From Cyrtodaria siliqua (taxonomy: Eukaryota; Mollusca; Bivalvia; Adapedonta; Hiatellidae), in NCBI GenBank assembly GCA_037043455.1, contig JAWPHD010001222.1, positions 248,001 to 312,000 of the forward strand: 64,000 nt of DNA, written 5' to 3'. Under the pieces are notes generated by a model. That model did no database searches and was not told where the DNA came from. It saw nothing but the letters and a program-made list of their open reading frames with translations. Numbering within the stretch: the first letter of the stretch is position 1; every line of letters begins with the position of its first letter. Positions 36,201 to 41,515 of the stretch are shown piece after piece. Made by a program: the position numbers and the translations under genes.

Positions 36201-39052
36201 CAATTATTTTTGATCTTTGTAATAATAACAAATCCAGTACAGACCCTACTGTCTTTCAAATTAAATTTAATGAAATTATATCGAAATACAGTGACTTTCA
36301 ACATATCTACACAGATGGCTCTAAAGATGGAGATAAGGTAGCTGCAGCAGCTGTTCACAAACACAGCATAAAGAGCCGCCTGCCTGACAAGGCCACTATC
36401 TTTTCAGCTGAACTTAAGGCAATTGAACTTGCCTTAAATTATATTCAGGAATCTGATGATGACCATTTCGTAATCTTTTCTGATTCCCTTTCATCTCTTC
36501 AAGCACTGGGTAATATGAAACATGATAACCCAGTTGTGCTTCAACTTTTAGAAAAATACAATTCTCTTATAATTGATAATGTTATTATTTTCTGCTGGCT
36601 TCCAAGCCATGTAGGAATACGTGGTAATGATAGAGCTGATAGTGCTGCTAAGGCAGCATTAGATTTACCTATATCTAATATCAAATTACCTTATACTGAT
36701 TTTAAAAGTTGTATTAACACATATATTTGTAACTCTTGGCAAACCGCTTGGGATTTGTCCTTTAACAATAAACTCCATTCAATTAAACCGTTACTCGGAG
36801 AATGGCGTTCTTCTACTAGACCCATTCGTCGAGAGGAAGTTATACTAGCCCGGTGCAGGATAGGGCATACACGTTTTACTCATTCATATTTATTACAAGG
36901 TGAGCAATTACCAGAATGTATACCCTGCTTTGCACCATTAACGGTCAAACACATCTTATTGGAATGTGTAGACTTTGATCCTATGCGTCAAAGGTACTAC
37001 AATGTTAATACTATGAAAGAGTTATATGATACTGTAGATTTTAGTCTTGTTTTAGATTTCCTCAAAGAGATCAGACTATATAAATCATTGTAATGTGTTC
37101 TTATATATTTATACTTGTTTATATACCCGTTGACGGGCATTTGTTGATTTACATACATACTTTATATTACACCTTATCATCCCTTATTTTTTAATAATTT
37201 TATCTTTATATATTTACATTAATTTTTAATTAATTCTTCATTTTCATCATTTTTTTGCGCACAATATGACCTATTTATGTGTCGACGTGCCGTAAAACAC
37301 CATTCATTCATTCATTCATTCATTCATTCAGATATTTTTTATTTAAAGAATCGTGTTGTGGAAAATAAAACACAATTCAACCACCAACCCACTGGGAGTT
37401 CGACTTGTGAAAGGCGGAGGTATACAGTACAGGCTCTGCCCAGGAATATAAAAATCTTTCATGTGTATCCGATGAAGATCAGAATTTCCAACATGTATAA
37501 TTGTTTTAACAGTTCTACCGAGGGCTGGAATTTCGCTATCTCAACCAGATACCCATGATTGATTCTTTTTCTTGCATATGATTTACATTCTGAGCATTGA
37601 CGTCGCCAACTACAAATGTTTTGCATGTTTATTTACACAATGACGTCATGCATCTGTCATTGTTGATATCGGCGTGCGACTTATCTTCCACCATGTATAA
37701 GATCAGACTTTTTATCACCCATGTAAAACACGGAAAACCTTATCCGGTATGCAGAAATGAGTGGGTTGTCTGCCTCCACCACTAAATATTGACCGTCGTG
37801 CGTAGCCTAGATTGTGCTGAAAAATGAAACAACAAACAAAGAAGTCATGAAGTATACATGTGTGTGACACACTTTTAGTTTGGCTGGGTCAATTCCATGC
37901 AGAGTTATTGCCCTTGCACTTATTCAAAATTGGTATATTCAGCATATGCAATCTTGTAGAGTGAACTTCTTTCAACAGTTTTCAGGATATTAATTTGAAC
38001 TTTGTATATATGATCAACATGAAGTGTAGATGTGCGCGACACAATTTCAGTTCATATCGGTCAATTTCATGCAGAGTTATTGCCCTTGTACTTAGTCAAA
38101 ATTGCAATCTTGTTGAAACTTTGTGTATGTGATAAACATGAAGTGTACATGTGCGTGACACACTTTTGGTGCAGCTCAGTCAATGCCATGCAGAGTTATT
38201 GAACATATGCACTCTTGTGGATGAACTACTTTTACAATTTTGAAGATATTGAATTGAAACTTTGTAATAAACATGAAGTGTACATGTGCGTGACACAATT
38301 AATGTCATGCACATTATTGCCATTGCTCTTACTAAAGAATTGTTTGTGGGGTATTTATCACATTCAGTTATAGTTCTAGTTTATATATAGTTAAAATAGT
38401 TCCCATTCACCCGTCAACTTTTGTTATTTTGCAGCTGATTGAAAGAATACACTGTCTGGCTCTCTTGGTATGATTCTTGTTATAATTCTTACCAACGTTT
38501 AAATTCAGTTAAGATCACAATTAGCTCTGTCTCAGGGATGGCTTGGTTTAAGTTCATAGCCCTTATATTTTCCAGGTGGTGAACAGAAACCCAGCGGACA
38601 AATGGGTCCTTTTCAGCACCCTAGAACAAGAGGCCGAAGCACTGCGGAAAAAAAGCGGTGATGTCAAACCCAAGGCCGTCACGGATATCCTCGTCCAGCG
38701 ACCCACGGACAAGTTCCTCATCAATGCGATTTGCAAGCGTATCGACACATTCTTCCCTCGCCAAGATGCTGAAGAGCTATTACTCGGCCCGGGAATTCCA
38801 GAACAGGAACGACGGGAGGTGCGAGCTTATGCTCAATCTCTGAATCTGAAATTTGATCTGAGGCAGAGAAATGGAGAGAGCTACACGTGCATAATGTCAA
38901 AGGTAGACTTGAAAAATGTGGTGACGGCCCTGAAGGCCAAGGGTGGGAAAGGCATGTACGGCAAGTATATACTGGTGCCAAAGTCAGAGTGTCCAAAACA
39001 CGATGAAATTCCTTTTATAAAAACAAATAAGGAGAACAAGGTGAAAAAATAA
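13775..39052 (+). CDS. NKRF-like: NKRF-like RNA-binding protein (12 coding exons, 993 aa)
   Basis: Joined exons: 13775-14603, 18391-18461, 19022-19161, 20736-20906, 22703-22871, 23528-23669, 26336-26538, 27249-27486, 28037-28162, 30970-31261, 33490-33613, 38576-39052. All introns are GT-AG, phases agree throughout and the total is 2982 bp. Visible layout: Gly/RGG-rich low-complexity region with SWGQM-type repeats (1-300); three tandem modules of a helical cap plus dsRBD-like fold (about 300-400, 460-555, 585-690); a dsRBD-like domain (about 734-832, with GYSKNKTRNIAAADALFKL); and an R3H-like domain (about 882-945) near the C-terminus. The order from module 3 onward matches vertebrate NKRF, a dsRNA-binding/R3H protein that represses NF-kappa-B targets and acts in nucleolar pre-rRNA processing with XRN2. 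Unlike NKRF (about 690 aa) there is no G-patch, and two extra modules are present. Function here is inferred from family only. Confidence 0.85.
14870..15260 (+). repeat. Dispersed repeat, copy 1
   Basis: The segment with CCAGATAACGGCAAAATTAC, GTTCAGGTCATATAATAATG, GGTTAAAGCCATTTATATTG and TTTAGAAACGG is repeated, in two pieces, at 29045-29088 and 30686-30945 in intron 9. It is intact here and split there by about 1.6 kb of inserted elements. Family unknown. Confidence 0.65.
15312..15579 (+). mobile_element. tRNA-derived SINE with intact target-site duplication
   Basis: Box A (TGGCCGAGTGG at about 15322) and box B (GGTTCGATCCC at about 15374) give a tRNA-like head. The body has GGTGGTTCTACCCAGG and GTCTTCCTCCACC. 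The tail is an AATTC repeat. The 14-bp direct repeat TTCATTAAATCAGT flanks it at 15298-15311 and 15580-15593. It is a Pol III-type retroposon in gene-sense orientation. Confidence 0.85.
15950..16910. mobile_element. Non-autonomous pogo/Tigger-like DNA transposon
   Basis: Termini begin CAGTCCACTCTCAGTAACTC on the left; inverted on the right they read CAGTCAACACTCAGTATCTC. TIRs extend imperfectly for about 70 bp (CGGTCCC, TTCGAA-rich), with TA on both flanks (15948-15949, 16911-16912). TA target and CAGT termini are characteristic of the pogo group of Tc1/mariner. The 961-bp interior has no transposase. Confidence 0.75.
17446..17918 (+). mobile_element. Helitron-like tandem repeat fragment
   Basis: It starts TGTCACCTGCGTAGCATTGC and CACTTTGTCCGTCGTC. 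Units follow with CATAACTTGAAAAGTATTTG, CATGAAACTCACACACAT and AACTTTAACCTGCAACC. The same family is at 21768-22080. It ends abruptly at the MITE at 17922. Confidence 0.6.
17922..18209. mobile_element. Harbinger-like MITE (copy B) with TTA target duplication
   Basis: Left GGCCACCATTAAAAAATTG and TTTGTTTGCAATTTCCGACC; right GTCGCAAACTGCAAACAAAC and AGGCC. TTA flanks both ends (17919-17921 and 18210-18212). The interior is A-rich. Confidence 0.7.
18391..18461 (+). CDS. NKRF-like: NKRF-like exon 2
   Basis: Acceptor TTTATAG|GAGGTGG, donor GAGAAG|GTATGA. Residues 277-300 finish the Gly-rich tail (GGFGGFGGGGGGYKA) and lead into module 1 (NLSLVEK). Confidence 0.8.
19022..19161 (+). CDS. NKRF-like: NKRF-like exon 3 (module 1, helical cap)
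   Basis: Acceptor CTATCCTAG|TTTGAG, donor AACAG|GTAACT, phase 2 exit. Residues 301-347; it contains SIENACMATGL and KCAYV, the signature repeated in module 3. Confidence 0.85.
19175..19455 (+). mobile_element. tRNA-derived SINE, diverged copy
   Basis: The box-B-like GGGTTCAAATCTCA lies downstream of a tRNA-like head. The body matches the SINE at 44615-44910 (GGATGTAAACCCGGCGGTCC, AAAGAACCAAAGGTAT, GATAAGCCGGTGAACAACAT). It lies 14 bp inside intron 3, in sense orientation. Confidence 0.7.
19760..20515. mobile_element. MITE-like element with weak TIRs, carrying a short coding-like fragment
   Basis: The left edge GAATGGGTCCGTGGCCGG is mirrored near the right edge by GGGGCCGTTTATCGGACCCA, which is itself a 27-bp tandem duplication (20462-20512). 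Both sides carry AATTGGGGAAAAA-type subterminal repeats. A 30-codon frame (20219-20311) lies inside. The boundaries are approximate. Confidence 0.45.
20219..20311 (+). pseudogene. Short coding-like fragment inside a MITE-like element (unrecognised)
   Basis: ATG opens a 30-codon frame starting MASSSDDEAVFCVSIYTEKQ and stops at TAA 20309-20311. A +1 shift then reads KKINLKQNWEDLLHLCIENI, so a longer ancestral frame may have been broken. The acidic start looks like a real protein N-terminus. It could be a remnant of a transposase or a captured host exon; I do not recognise it. Confidence 0.3.
20736..20906 (+). CDS. NKRF-like: NKRF-like exon 4 (module 1, dsRBD-like part)
   Basis: Acceptor GACCAAAG|GCAGATC, donor GGTCAA|GTAAGG. 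Residues 347-404: strands QIFTGRLAISGIFLARAVG, then helix NKKDLKHEVYNKALGVL. Confidence 0.85.
20933..21504. mobile_element. AGGGACA-family MITE interrupted by a Helitron-like insertion
   Basis: The left terminus (AAAAGGACACATGGC) and, after the insertion at 20947-21228, the interior block (GTCTCATTAGTTTTCTACAT, AAATTGCATATTGGCAAATC) match the complete copy at 8886-9198. The right end (about 21484-21504) is degenerate. Confidence 0.55.
20947..21228 (+). mobile_element. Helitron-like element with CTAG terminus
   Basis: The start module is CCCATCTTTCACAAAGTGAA and GTAGGGGCCATATAG. The end module is a hairpin (ATCACCTTCAGTGAT) followed by AGTTCTAG. The same end closes the copies at about 25414 and 38385. 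Hairpin plus CTRR is the classical Helitron 3' end. Confidence 0.65.
21506..21755. mobile_element. Harbinger-like MITE (copy C), uninterrupted
   Basis: It has the same TIRs as copy A (TTGGTTTGTTGTTTCCCTAC on the left; GGGAACCAGCAAACAATT on the right) and 250 bp in total. It serves as an empty-site comparator for the nested insertion in copy A. Confidence 0.65.
21768..22080 (+). mobile_element. Helitron-like fragment
   Basis: GTGTCGCCTGCGTAGCATGG, CACTTTGTCCATCGTC and units with CTTGTGAAGTATTTGACC match the 17446-17918 copy. Confidence 0.6.
22087..22340. mobile_element. Single end of a second pogo/Tigger-like element
   Basis: It begins CAGTCGATTTCGAAAAACCC after TA. The motif recurs subterminally (ATAATTGCATAACGC). 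The opposite TIR is not found nearby, so the right boundary is nominal. Confidence 0.4.
22703..22871 (+). CDS. NKRF-like: NKRF-like exon 5 (linker between modules 1 and 2)
   Basis: Acceptor ATTGTTTCAG|GGCTAGT, donor GTCAAA|GTTAGT. Residues 404-460: a predominantly helical segment (ASVEKYLKTSG, then SKNLESISILFGGLEKLIAY). Confidence 0.8.
22990..23225 (+). mobile_element. Helitron-like fragment
   Basis: TATGCCCCCCTGTGGGCGGG and GCATATTGTAATCGCATCG, then GTCCATCC and AAGGTCATTCTTGGAGGTC. It is a single unit with no recognisable end module. Confidence 0.55.
23528..23669 (+). CDS. NKRF-like: NKRF-like exon 6 (module 2, helical cap and first strands)
   Basis: Acceptor TTTTCAG|ACTGCG, donor ATACTCG|GTAAGA, phase 1 exit. 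Residues 461-508; LEQAMMASKSGL aligns with the signatures of modules 1 and 3. Confidence 0.85.
23731..24489 (+). mobile_element. Helitron-like element with CTAG terminus and T-rich interior
   Basis: The start is a palindrome, ATGGCTCCCCCACACAAAGT followed by GTGGTAGGGGAGCCAT. Two units follow with ATGTCCGATCAA, GGTCCTCAAACTTGGAAGGA and CATGACCAGTAGATGACC. The end is GTGGGGGAGCCATACG, a hairpin around TTGTCCCATGGACAA, then CTAG. The stretch 24010-24260 is nearly pure T. Confidence 0.65.
24556..24600 (+). pseudogene. Decoy copy of the exon-7 boundary (intron 6)
   Basis: TTTCTAG|AGGACACATG then CATTGCCCATGACAAAACG closely follows the true exon 7 start (CCAG|AGGACACGTG then TATTGCCCGTGCGTCC). 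In the gene's frame it meets TAA soon after, so it could not serve as a normal exon. Confidence 0.5.
24709..25414 (+). mobile_element. Composite Helitron-like element with a nested second element
   Basis: The start module is TATACCCCGGCTTTCACAAA and GTGAAGTGGGGTCACA. The end module is the ACCTTCAGTGATAGTTCTAG type at 25393-25413. Between them lie a T-rich run (24965-25043) and a nested pearl-type copy (25044-25230, ending GGCCCTTTTGGGCCTCTTGT). Confidence 0.6.
25425..25560 (+). pseudogene. Second decoy copy of the intron 6/exon 7 boundary
   Basis: CTCTGAGCTACTGGAAAT and GAATAATGTATAGATGAGCC precede TTCTAG|AGGTCGTATGTATTGCC. The true site is preceded by CTCTGAGCTACTCAAATT and GAATAATGTATAGATGAACA (about 26274-26315). 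The duplication therefore covers intron end plus exon start. Confidence 0.6.
26120..26262 (-). mobile_element. tRNA-derived SINE fragment
   Basis: On the minus strand it has a box-B-like GTTTCAATCCC and the downstream block GTCCCTGAGCAAGACACTTT, as in the SINE at 44615-44910 (GGGCAAGACACTTTCCC). Confidence 0.5.
26336..26538 (+). CDS. NKRF-like: NKRF-like exon 7 (module 2, dsRBD-like part)
   Basis: Acceptor ATTCCAG|AGGACACG, donor ATCGGG|GTCAGT. Residues 508-575: helix VKKMCKQETYTEAWEALL, then an acidic linker (EKKDEEEEETQ). Confidence 0.85.
26571..26875 (+). mobile_element. Helitron-like element containing a nested SINE
   Basis: It starts TATGCCCTGCCACAAATGTG and CCTTGTCCATCCGTTCC. It ends GATAAAGTGGGGCATACG, then a hairpin (CGTGTCCCTTGGACACG) and TTTTCTAG. 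A SINE of the GTACTGGTTCTACCCAGG family occupies about 26645-26800. Confidence 0.65.
27249..27486 (+). CDS. NKRF-like: NKRF-like exon 8 (module 3, helical cap)
   Basis: Acceptor CTTTTACAG|GAGGGT, donor GCTGCAG|GTAATT. Residues 576-655: IIDNCVYSSGL and MCVYK mirror module 1 at identical spacing. This module aligns with the N-terminal conserved region of NKRF. Confidence 0.85.
28037..28162 (+). CDS. NKRF-like: NKRF-like exon 9 (module 3, dsRBD-like part)
   Basis: Acceptor GTTCTGCAG|GTCATGG, donor ACTAGCG|GTAAGC. Residues 655-697: GHGNSKVACMNEAYNSAYEI, the loop-helix typical of the dsRBD C-terminal half. Confidence 0.85.
28885..29030 (-). mobile_element. tRNA-derived SINE fragment
   Basis: The minus strand reads TGTAGCTCAGTGGATAAGGC (box A), then ACTTATGACCTACAGACCTC. 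The same head is at 42900-43110 on the plus strand. Confidence 0.55.
29045..29088 (+). repeat. Dispersed repeat copy 2, left piece
   Basis: CCTGCCAAATAACGGCAAAA and TTACACTACA match 14890-14935 and are cut off by the element starting at 29093. The right piece resumes at 30686. Confidence 0.55.
29093..30355 (+). mobile_element. Helitron-like element with four about 320-bp tandem units
   Basis: It starts AGCTCTACTGATCAGAGATC and GTCCGTCCGTCCGTCCG. Units recur at about 29177, 29495, 29816 and 30137 with TTGTAGCGACTACTCCTCTG, TTTTCATGAAACTTCACAG and CAAGATGGCCGCCATGGCTA. It ends ATCAGTAGAGCTTCAAGGTC and GACCTCTTGTTTT. Units 2 and 3 are nearly identical, so the amplification is recent. Confidence 0.7.
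30686..30945 (+). repeat. Dispersed repeat copy 2, right piece
   Basis: ACTACAAACCTGTTAATCAA, GTTCAGGCTATATAATAATG, TCAAAGCCATTTATATTG and TTTAGAAACGG match 14930-15230. It ends just before exon 10. Confidence 0.65.
30970..31261 (+). CDS. NKRF-like: NKRF-like exon 10 (start of the dsRBD-like domain)
   Basis: Acceptor GTTCACAG|GACCGT, donor TTCAA|GTAAGA. Residues 697-794: LTDFVIVEAS, then SATANGMLLQWYFTNVRV, the first strands of the dsRBD as in NKRF (where the equivalent segment begins WTNFVI). Confidence 0.85.
31480..32022. repeat. Head-to-head inverted pair of SINE-like repeats in intron 10
   Basis: The minus-strand copy at 31480-31622 (GTACTGGTTCTACC read in reverse) and the plus-strand copy at 31838-32022 (GTGTACAGTACTGGTTCTAC, TGATGTAAAACACC, AAACAAACAAAC tail) are about 215 bp apart. 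The transcript of this intron could fold into a hairpin of about 140 bp. Other members are at 26645, 37380, 50040, 59385 and 61195. Confidence 0.65.
32187..32318 (+). other. Possible cryptic or poison exon in intron 10
   Basis: It is bounded by TTGTTACAG|AAAC and TTTGATCAG|GTGCAT. Spliced to exon 10 it would read NKSTRLQYVFTL and stop, removing the rest of the dsRBD and the R3H. There is no protein-level support; it may be chance. Confidence 0.2.
33490..33613 (+). CDS. NKRF-like: NKRF-like exon 11 (dsRBD, second half)
   Basis: Acceptor GTGTTTCAG|CTGCATT, donor ATTAGA|GTAAGT. Residues 794-835: CIVYLRGQQVGEHTGYSKNK, then helix RNIAAADALFKLYE, a canonical dsRBD ending. Confidence 0.9.
34403..37093 (+). 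CDS. Non-LTR retrotransposon reverse transcriptase - RNase H ORF (896 codons open)
   Basis: An uninterrupted frame with RT fingers (about residue 165, PVPKPGKDHTDPINYRP), motif A FFDLEKAYDTAW, GVPQGSILS and catalytic YVDD (about 338-341). RNase H follows (about 633-755) with YTDGS, SAELKA, FSDS and SHVGIRGNDRAD. A C-terminal Cys/His cluster (CIPC...HILLEC) is present near residue 840. The RT-RNase H-zinc-knuckle order fits the I/Nimb side of the jockey/I group. The N-terminal endonuclease and ORF1 are missing. The ATG at 34403 lies outside the element, in flanking intron DNA, because the likely 5' junction is at 34442. The first methionine inside the element is at WDMVRK. All catalytic residues are intact, so this is a recent insertion, but without the endonuclease it is not autonomous. 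Confidence 0.9.
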   Translation: MCYLSRLYPSDIFRLNSRSSLKKTWDMVRKISGKGNSSTVNHLKTDNGDITSVKDITNTLAETFSKNSSSENCQPNFLKNKKQKEQKKLNFKSKNLEKYNKLFSLKELRESLKKAHDTSAGPDDIHYQLLKHLPESCLSTLLDIFNKVWVTGIFPDSWREAIVIPVPKPGKDHTDPINYRPIALTSCICKTMERMINERLVWYLESNKLITKYQSGFRRQRGTTDNLIRFESFIREAFIKKEHLVAVFFDLEKAYDTAWKYGIMNDLHDIGLRGRLPIFIEKFLDDRQFRVRMGSTLSDIHEQEMGVPQGSILSVTLFNIKINSIVKCINPGVDCSLYVDDFVICYRAKNMNTIERQLQQCLNKLQTWSDENGFKFSKSKTNCMHFCQLRKHHEDPHLTLDGSPIPVVDETKFLGLIFDRKLTFIPHLKYLKAKCLKALNLLKVVANTNWGADREVLLRLYRSLIRSKLDYGSVVYGSTRKSYLQMLDPIHNQGLRLALGAFRTSPAESLYVEANEPSLSHRRDKLALQYAIKLKSNPSNPTFDNVFHPSCEPLFDRKPKAIRPFGLRIKPKLRDTEIDLNLIAKYKVPQIPPWTLETPTIIFDLCNNNKSSTDPTVFQIKFNEIISKYSDFQHIYTDGSKDGDKVAAAAVHKHSIKSRLPDKATIFSAELKAIELALNYIQESDDDHFVIFSDSLSSLQALGNMKHDNPVVLQLLEKYNSLIIDNVIIFCWLPSHVGIRGNDRADSAAKAALDLPISNIKLPYTDFKSCINTYICNSWQTAWDLSFNNKLHSIKPLLGEWRSSTRPIRREEVILARCRIGHTRFTHSYLLQGEQLPECIPCFAPLTVKHILLECVDFDPMRQRYYNVNTMKELYDTVDFSLVLDFLKEIRLYKSL
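34442..37326 (+). mobile_element. 5'-truncated non-LTR retrotransposon with CATT-repeat tail and target duplication
   Basis: TTCAGATATTTTT occurs at 34429-34441 and again at 37327-37339, just after a 3' tail of CATT repeats (about 37302-37326). The TTCA of the second copy could belong to the tail, leaving at least 9 bp of duplication. The 3' UTR carries TTTTTGCGCACAATATGACC and TATTTATGTGTCGACGTGCC, also found in the small copy at 43191. It sits in sense orientation in intron 11. Confidence 0.85.
37380..37835 (+). mobile_element. SINE-like repeat split by about 300 bp of other sequence
   Basis: The head (CCCACTGGGAGTTCGACTTG, GGTATACAGTACAGGCTCTG) is at 37388-37445. The tail (GGGTTGTCTGCCTCCACCAC, then TTGACCGTCGTG and an AAACAAACAAA-type end) is at 37757-37835. 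The family is that of 31838-32022. The intervening DNA is unrecognised. Confidence 0.5.
37855..38385 (+). mobile_element. Helitron-like tandem repeat with CTAG terminus
   Basis: Three to four units share CATGAAGTGTACATGTGCG, TGACACACTTTT and CATGCAGAGTTATTGCCC. The end module is GGGGTATTTATCACATTCAG and TTATAGTTCTAG. Confidence 0.6.
38576..39052 (+). CDS. NKRF-like: NKRF-like exon 12 (R3H-like domain and C-terminus)
   Basis: Acceptor TTTTCCAG|GTGGTG, stop TAA at 39050-39052. Residues 836-993; the R3H-like part FLINAICKRIDTFF... to SYTCIMSK aligns with the NKRF C-terminal domain. The histidine of the R-x3-H signature appears replaced by arginine (ERREVRAYAQ). No G-patch is encoded between dsRBD and R3H. 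The tail is Lys-rich (NKENKVKK), possibly nuclear-localising. Confidence 0.9.
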   Translation: MVNRNPADKWVLFSTLEQEAEALRKKSGDVKPKAVTDILVQRPTDKFLINAICKRIDTFFPRQDAEELLLGPGIPEQERREVRAYAQSLNLKFDLRQRNGESYTCIMSKVDLKNVVTALKAKGGKGMYGKYILVPKSECPKHDEIPFIKTNKENKVKK

Positions 39053-39169
39053 ATACTATTCAGTGGGTAGGAGAAGACTTGGTACTTAAGGGCTTCACCC
39101 AGTAGCCCAGTAGCCGTTTTAATGTTTAACTTGTTAAGTGTTGTCATACTTGACTAGCTGGGACTTTAA

Positions 39170-39175
39170 ATTAAA
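39170..39175 (+). terminator. Candidate poly(A) signal of the NKRF-like gene
   Basis: ATTAAA about 120 bp after the stop. A perfect AATAAA also overlaps the stop codon itself (39048-39053), which is too close to be certain. Cleavage-site data would decide. Confidence 0.3.
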
Positions 39176-39472
39176 AATCATACATTATACAACTCAACTA
39201 TCTTGAGGTCTGATTCACAGTTGTCAAACCCCTGTTTGGGGTCAATAGTCACTCCCCAGGAAGAATAGTTTGAAGCCATTGACCAAAAGAGGAGTAGATA
39301 GTTGTTTCATTATATTGAAAAAACAGCTATATATATATAATTTGTTTTGAAGTAAAGCACTTATGTGACTCGGGAAAGAGACTCAGCATTGAATCAAAAG
39401 GCAGTCAGTAGTTCAAATTATTCACACACACACATGACGGCCTCTTAGCCAATGCAGTTAGAGTAATTGTAA

Positions 39473-39600
39473 GTGAAAGTATCAGTTATTGGTTTTGTTA
39501 CTGGCCCCCTACACAAATATATGGGGTCAGTCAAAATATATATCTTGACTGATCCCACATGTTTCTGCAGGGGGTCAGTAACAAACCCAATAACTGATTT
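39473..39600. mobile_element. Palindromic MITE (about 125 bp)
   Basis: AGTTATTGGTTTTGTTACTG, then GCCCCCT, is matched in inverted order by AGGGGGTCAGTAACAAAC and CCAATAACT. The inner part is also self-complementary (ATGGGGTCAGTCAA / TTGACTGATCCCACAT). The unit is nearly a perfect hairpin. Confidence 0.6.
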
Positions 39601-39879
39601 ATTGCATCCAGCACCTTTTTTTAAGGCAAACACCGATATTTAACCCATTTTAATGGAGCGTCTTTCGCGCAATTTGACATCATGACCGGTACAGTTTAAA
39701 TAAAAACATTATTAATTTACTTATTATGTCAGTTACTAACGCCTTAAAGAACTATTTGCAAATAATTTAAACTGAATCAGATTTGTAGTCCATATTGTTT
39801 TTTAATAGTGACCCTCTATGAAAACTACTGACCCACTATAGAAAAATAGGAGTAAGTTCAAGTATCTGTTCAGTGATAT

Positions 39880-40960
39880 TTTCCTATCATAGCTGACACA
39901 ACAAATGCTTCTAAACTGCCCGCTTATGTGTCCCAAATGCCACCAGTCACATCTAAAGTGTCCACCAAATCCATGGGTACTACAGACAACAAATCTACCA
40001 CTACAGACGAGAAATCGATAGTAAACGCTTTAAAGGAAAAAATATAAAAGAAAGAATCGGAACCTCTTTTGACACTGTTCACCATCGTGGAATGATAGTG
40101 CGGAGAAAAATTTAGTACACAACATGACACTTTTAAATTGGCTGGCGTTACACCCCTTTATTATTCCTGTGTTTTTTACAAATGAAACGGAAGTTGCCGA
40201 AAAGGGTCGTAACTAGGTTGGGAAGTTTTCCTATTAGAGTGGCTGCTGCAGACGGCAGTCCTGTTTTAAAATACATGTATATGGAAGCTATGGACGAATT
40301 CAACATTGTAGGCATACTGTAATGGAGATATATTGTTTACCGACACACTGATAGAGACTTTAACTTTTATAAATTCCAGTGTTGATCTAACACAACCGAC
40401 GATTATTGTTGGTAAAAGAACTAATGTCGACAACAGAAGAAGGTTTTTTTTGTGGGGGGGAATATATCGGCAATAGCTAAAAGTAGAGGTAAACTGTTTG
40501 CAGGTTATGCAGAGGACTTCTTTATTACCTCACGTGCATATTCGTGGAAGGATATAGTGGAAGTTGTGATAGGGCGTAGAACATACAACAACTGGTTAGT
40601 GTTTAATGCACAACAAAAAAAACAACGTGATTGATGCGACAAAAACAGTTTTGGCTGTTCATCAGACGACACAAGCCGGGAATTTCGAAGGCCATGCTCA
40701 TAAAAATAGGGACTAATCATCTTTTACTGGTGAAAACGGATCAACTATGGCGCGGGAATAGTGGAATGTATTGAGAGATTTACAGACTATGAAAATAGTG
40801 TTATTCAAGTTAAAAGCCGAAATTTACCAAAGCAGTGTGATGTGTAAGACATATGGTACGTTAACGGACACAGAGCAGAACTACGCGAGATACTTCCGAA
40901 ATCGCCATCGAACCCACGCGAAGCCTAGTTTCGGCTTTACGGTTTTAATATAGAAGTTAA
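39880..40960 (+). pseudogene. Unrecognised decayed coding segment (several frames)
   Basis: Coding-like stretches are broken by stops and shifts. About 39892-40047 reads ADTTNASKLPAYVSQMPPVT, then a Ser/Thr-rich run and VNALKEKI. About 40452-40632 reads SRGKLFAGYAEDFFITSRAY, then WKDIVEVVIGRRTYNNWLVF. A +1 shift continues DATKTVLAVHQTTQAGNFEG, HAHKNRD. About 40760-40840 reads ECIERFTDYENSVIQVKS. The order suggests one ancestral protein of at least 250 aa. I do not recognise it; a retroelement gag-like or captured gene are possibilities. Confidence 0.4.
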
Positions 40961-41254
40961 GGTCTGGTGTTTCCCTACATGACTACGAAAACATTCCTTA
41001 CCCGCAACCGTTTATTTCACTGTCATCATCTGTATATATTTTCCAGTTAACACTATACAAGGTGTTTGTAGTTTGACAGGATTAGTGATACTTGAAAATT
41101 GGAAATTTCTGTATCCGTTTTATTCGTTAGTTTGAAATGAGGAAACGTGTCGTTATTTCTAAAATAAAGCCCCGTGTGGTTGCAGAGGTAGAATATAACC
41201 ACTGCAATCTCACAAACACAATGTCACATGCAGAGGGTTAAGACCTTTCCATTC

Positions 41255-41515
41255 ATATTCATTTTATAATTTTTTATCATGCATATTCAAGGTCTTTATC
41301 ACGACACCGAGTACAGGTATAGAAACTTGGAAACGTGATTCCATCTACTATAGAATTTGCAGCAACTCTGCAGTTCTGCAGGTAAGAAGGTTCTAGGCCC
41401 ATTCTCCATATTTTATCTTGATGTAAATGGAGGATGAGCCTGGCATGTTCATTCCTGTTAGGCGCCTTATAACCTTTCATGTGTTTGTGCGACTTAAAAC
41501 CCAGTTCAGTTCATT
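41255..41515 (+). mobile_element. SINE-like repeat (GATGAGCCTGGCATGTTCAT family), copy 1
   Basis: GAATTTGCAGCAACTCTGCA, AGGTTCTAGGCCCATTCTCC, GGAGGATGAGCCTGGCATG and CTTAAAACCCAGTTCAGTTC. The same series is at 42245-42560, 44495-45070 and, inverted, 45117-45345. Confidence 0.65.
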
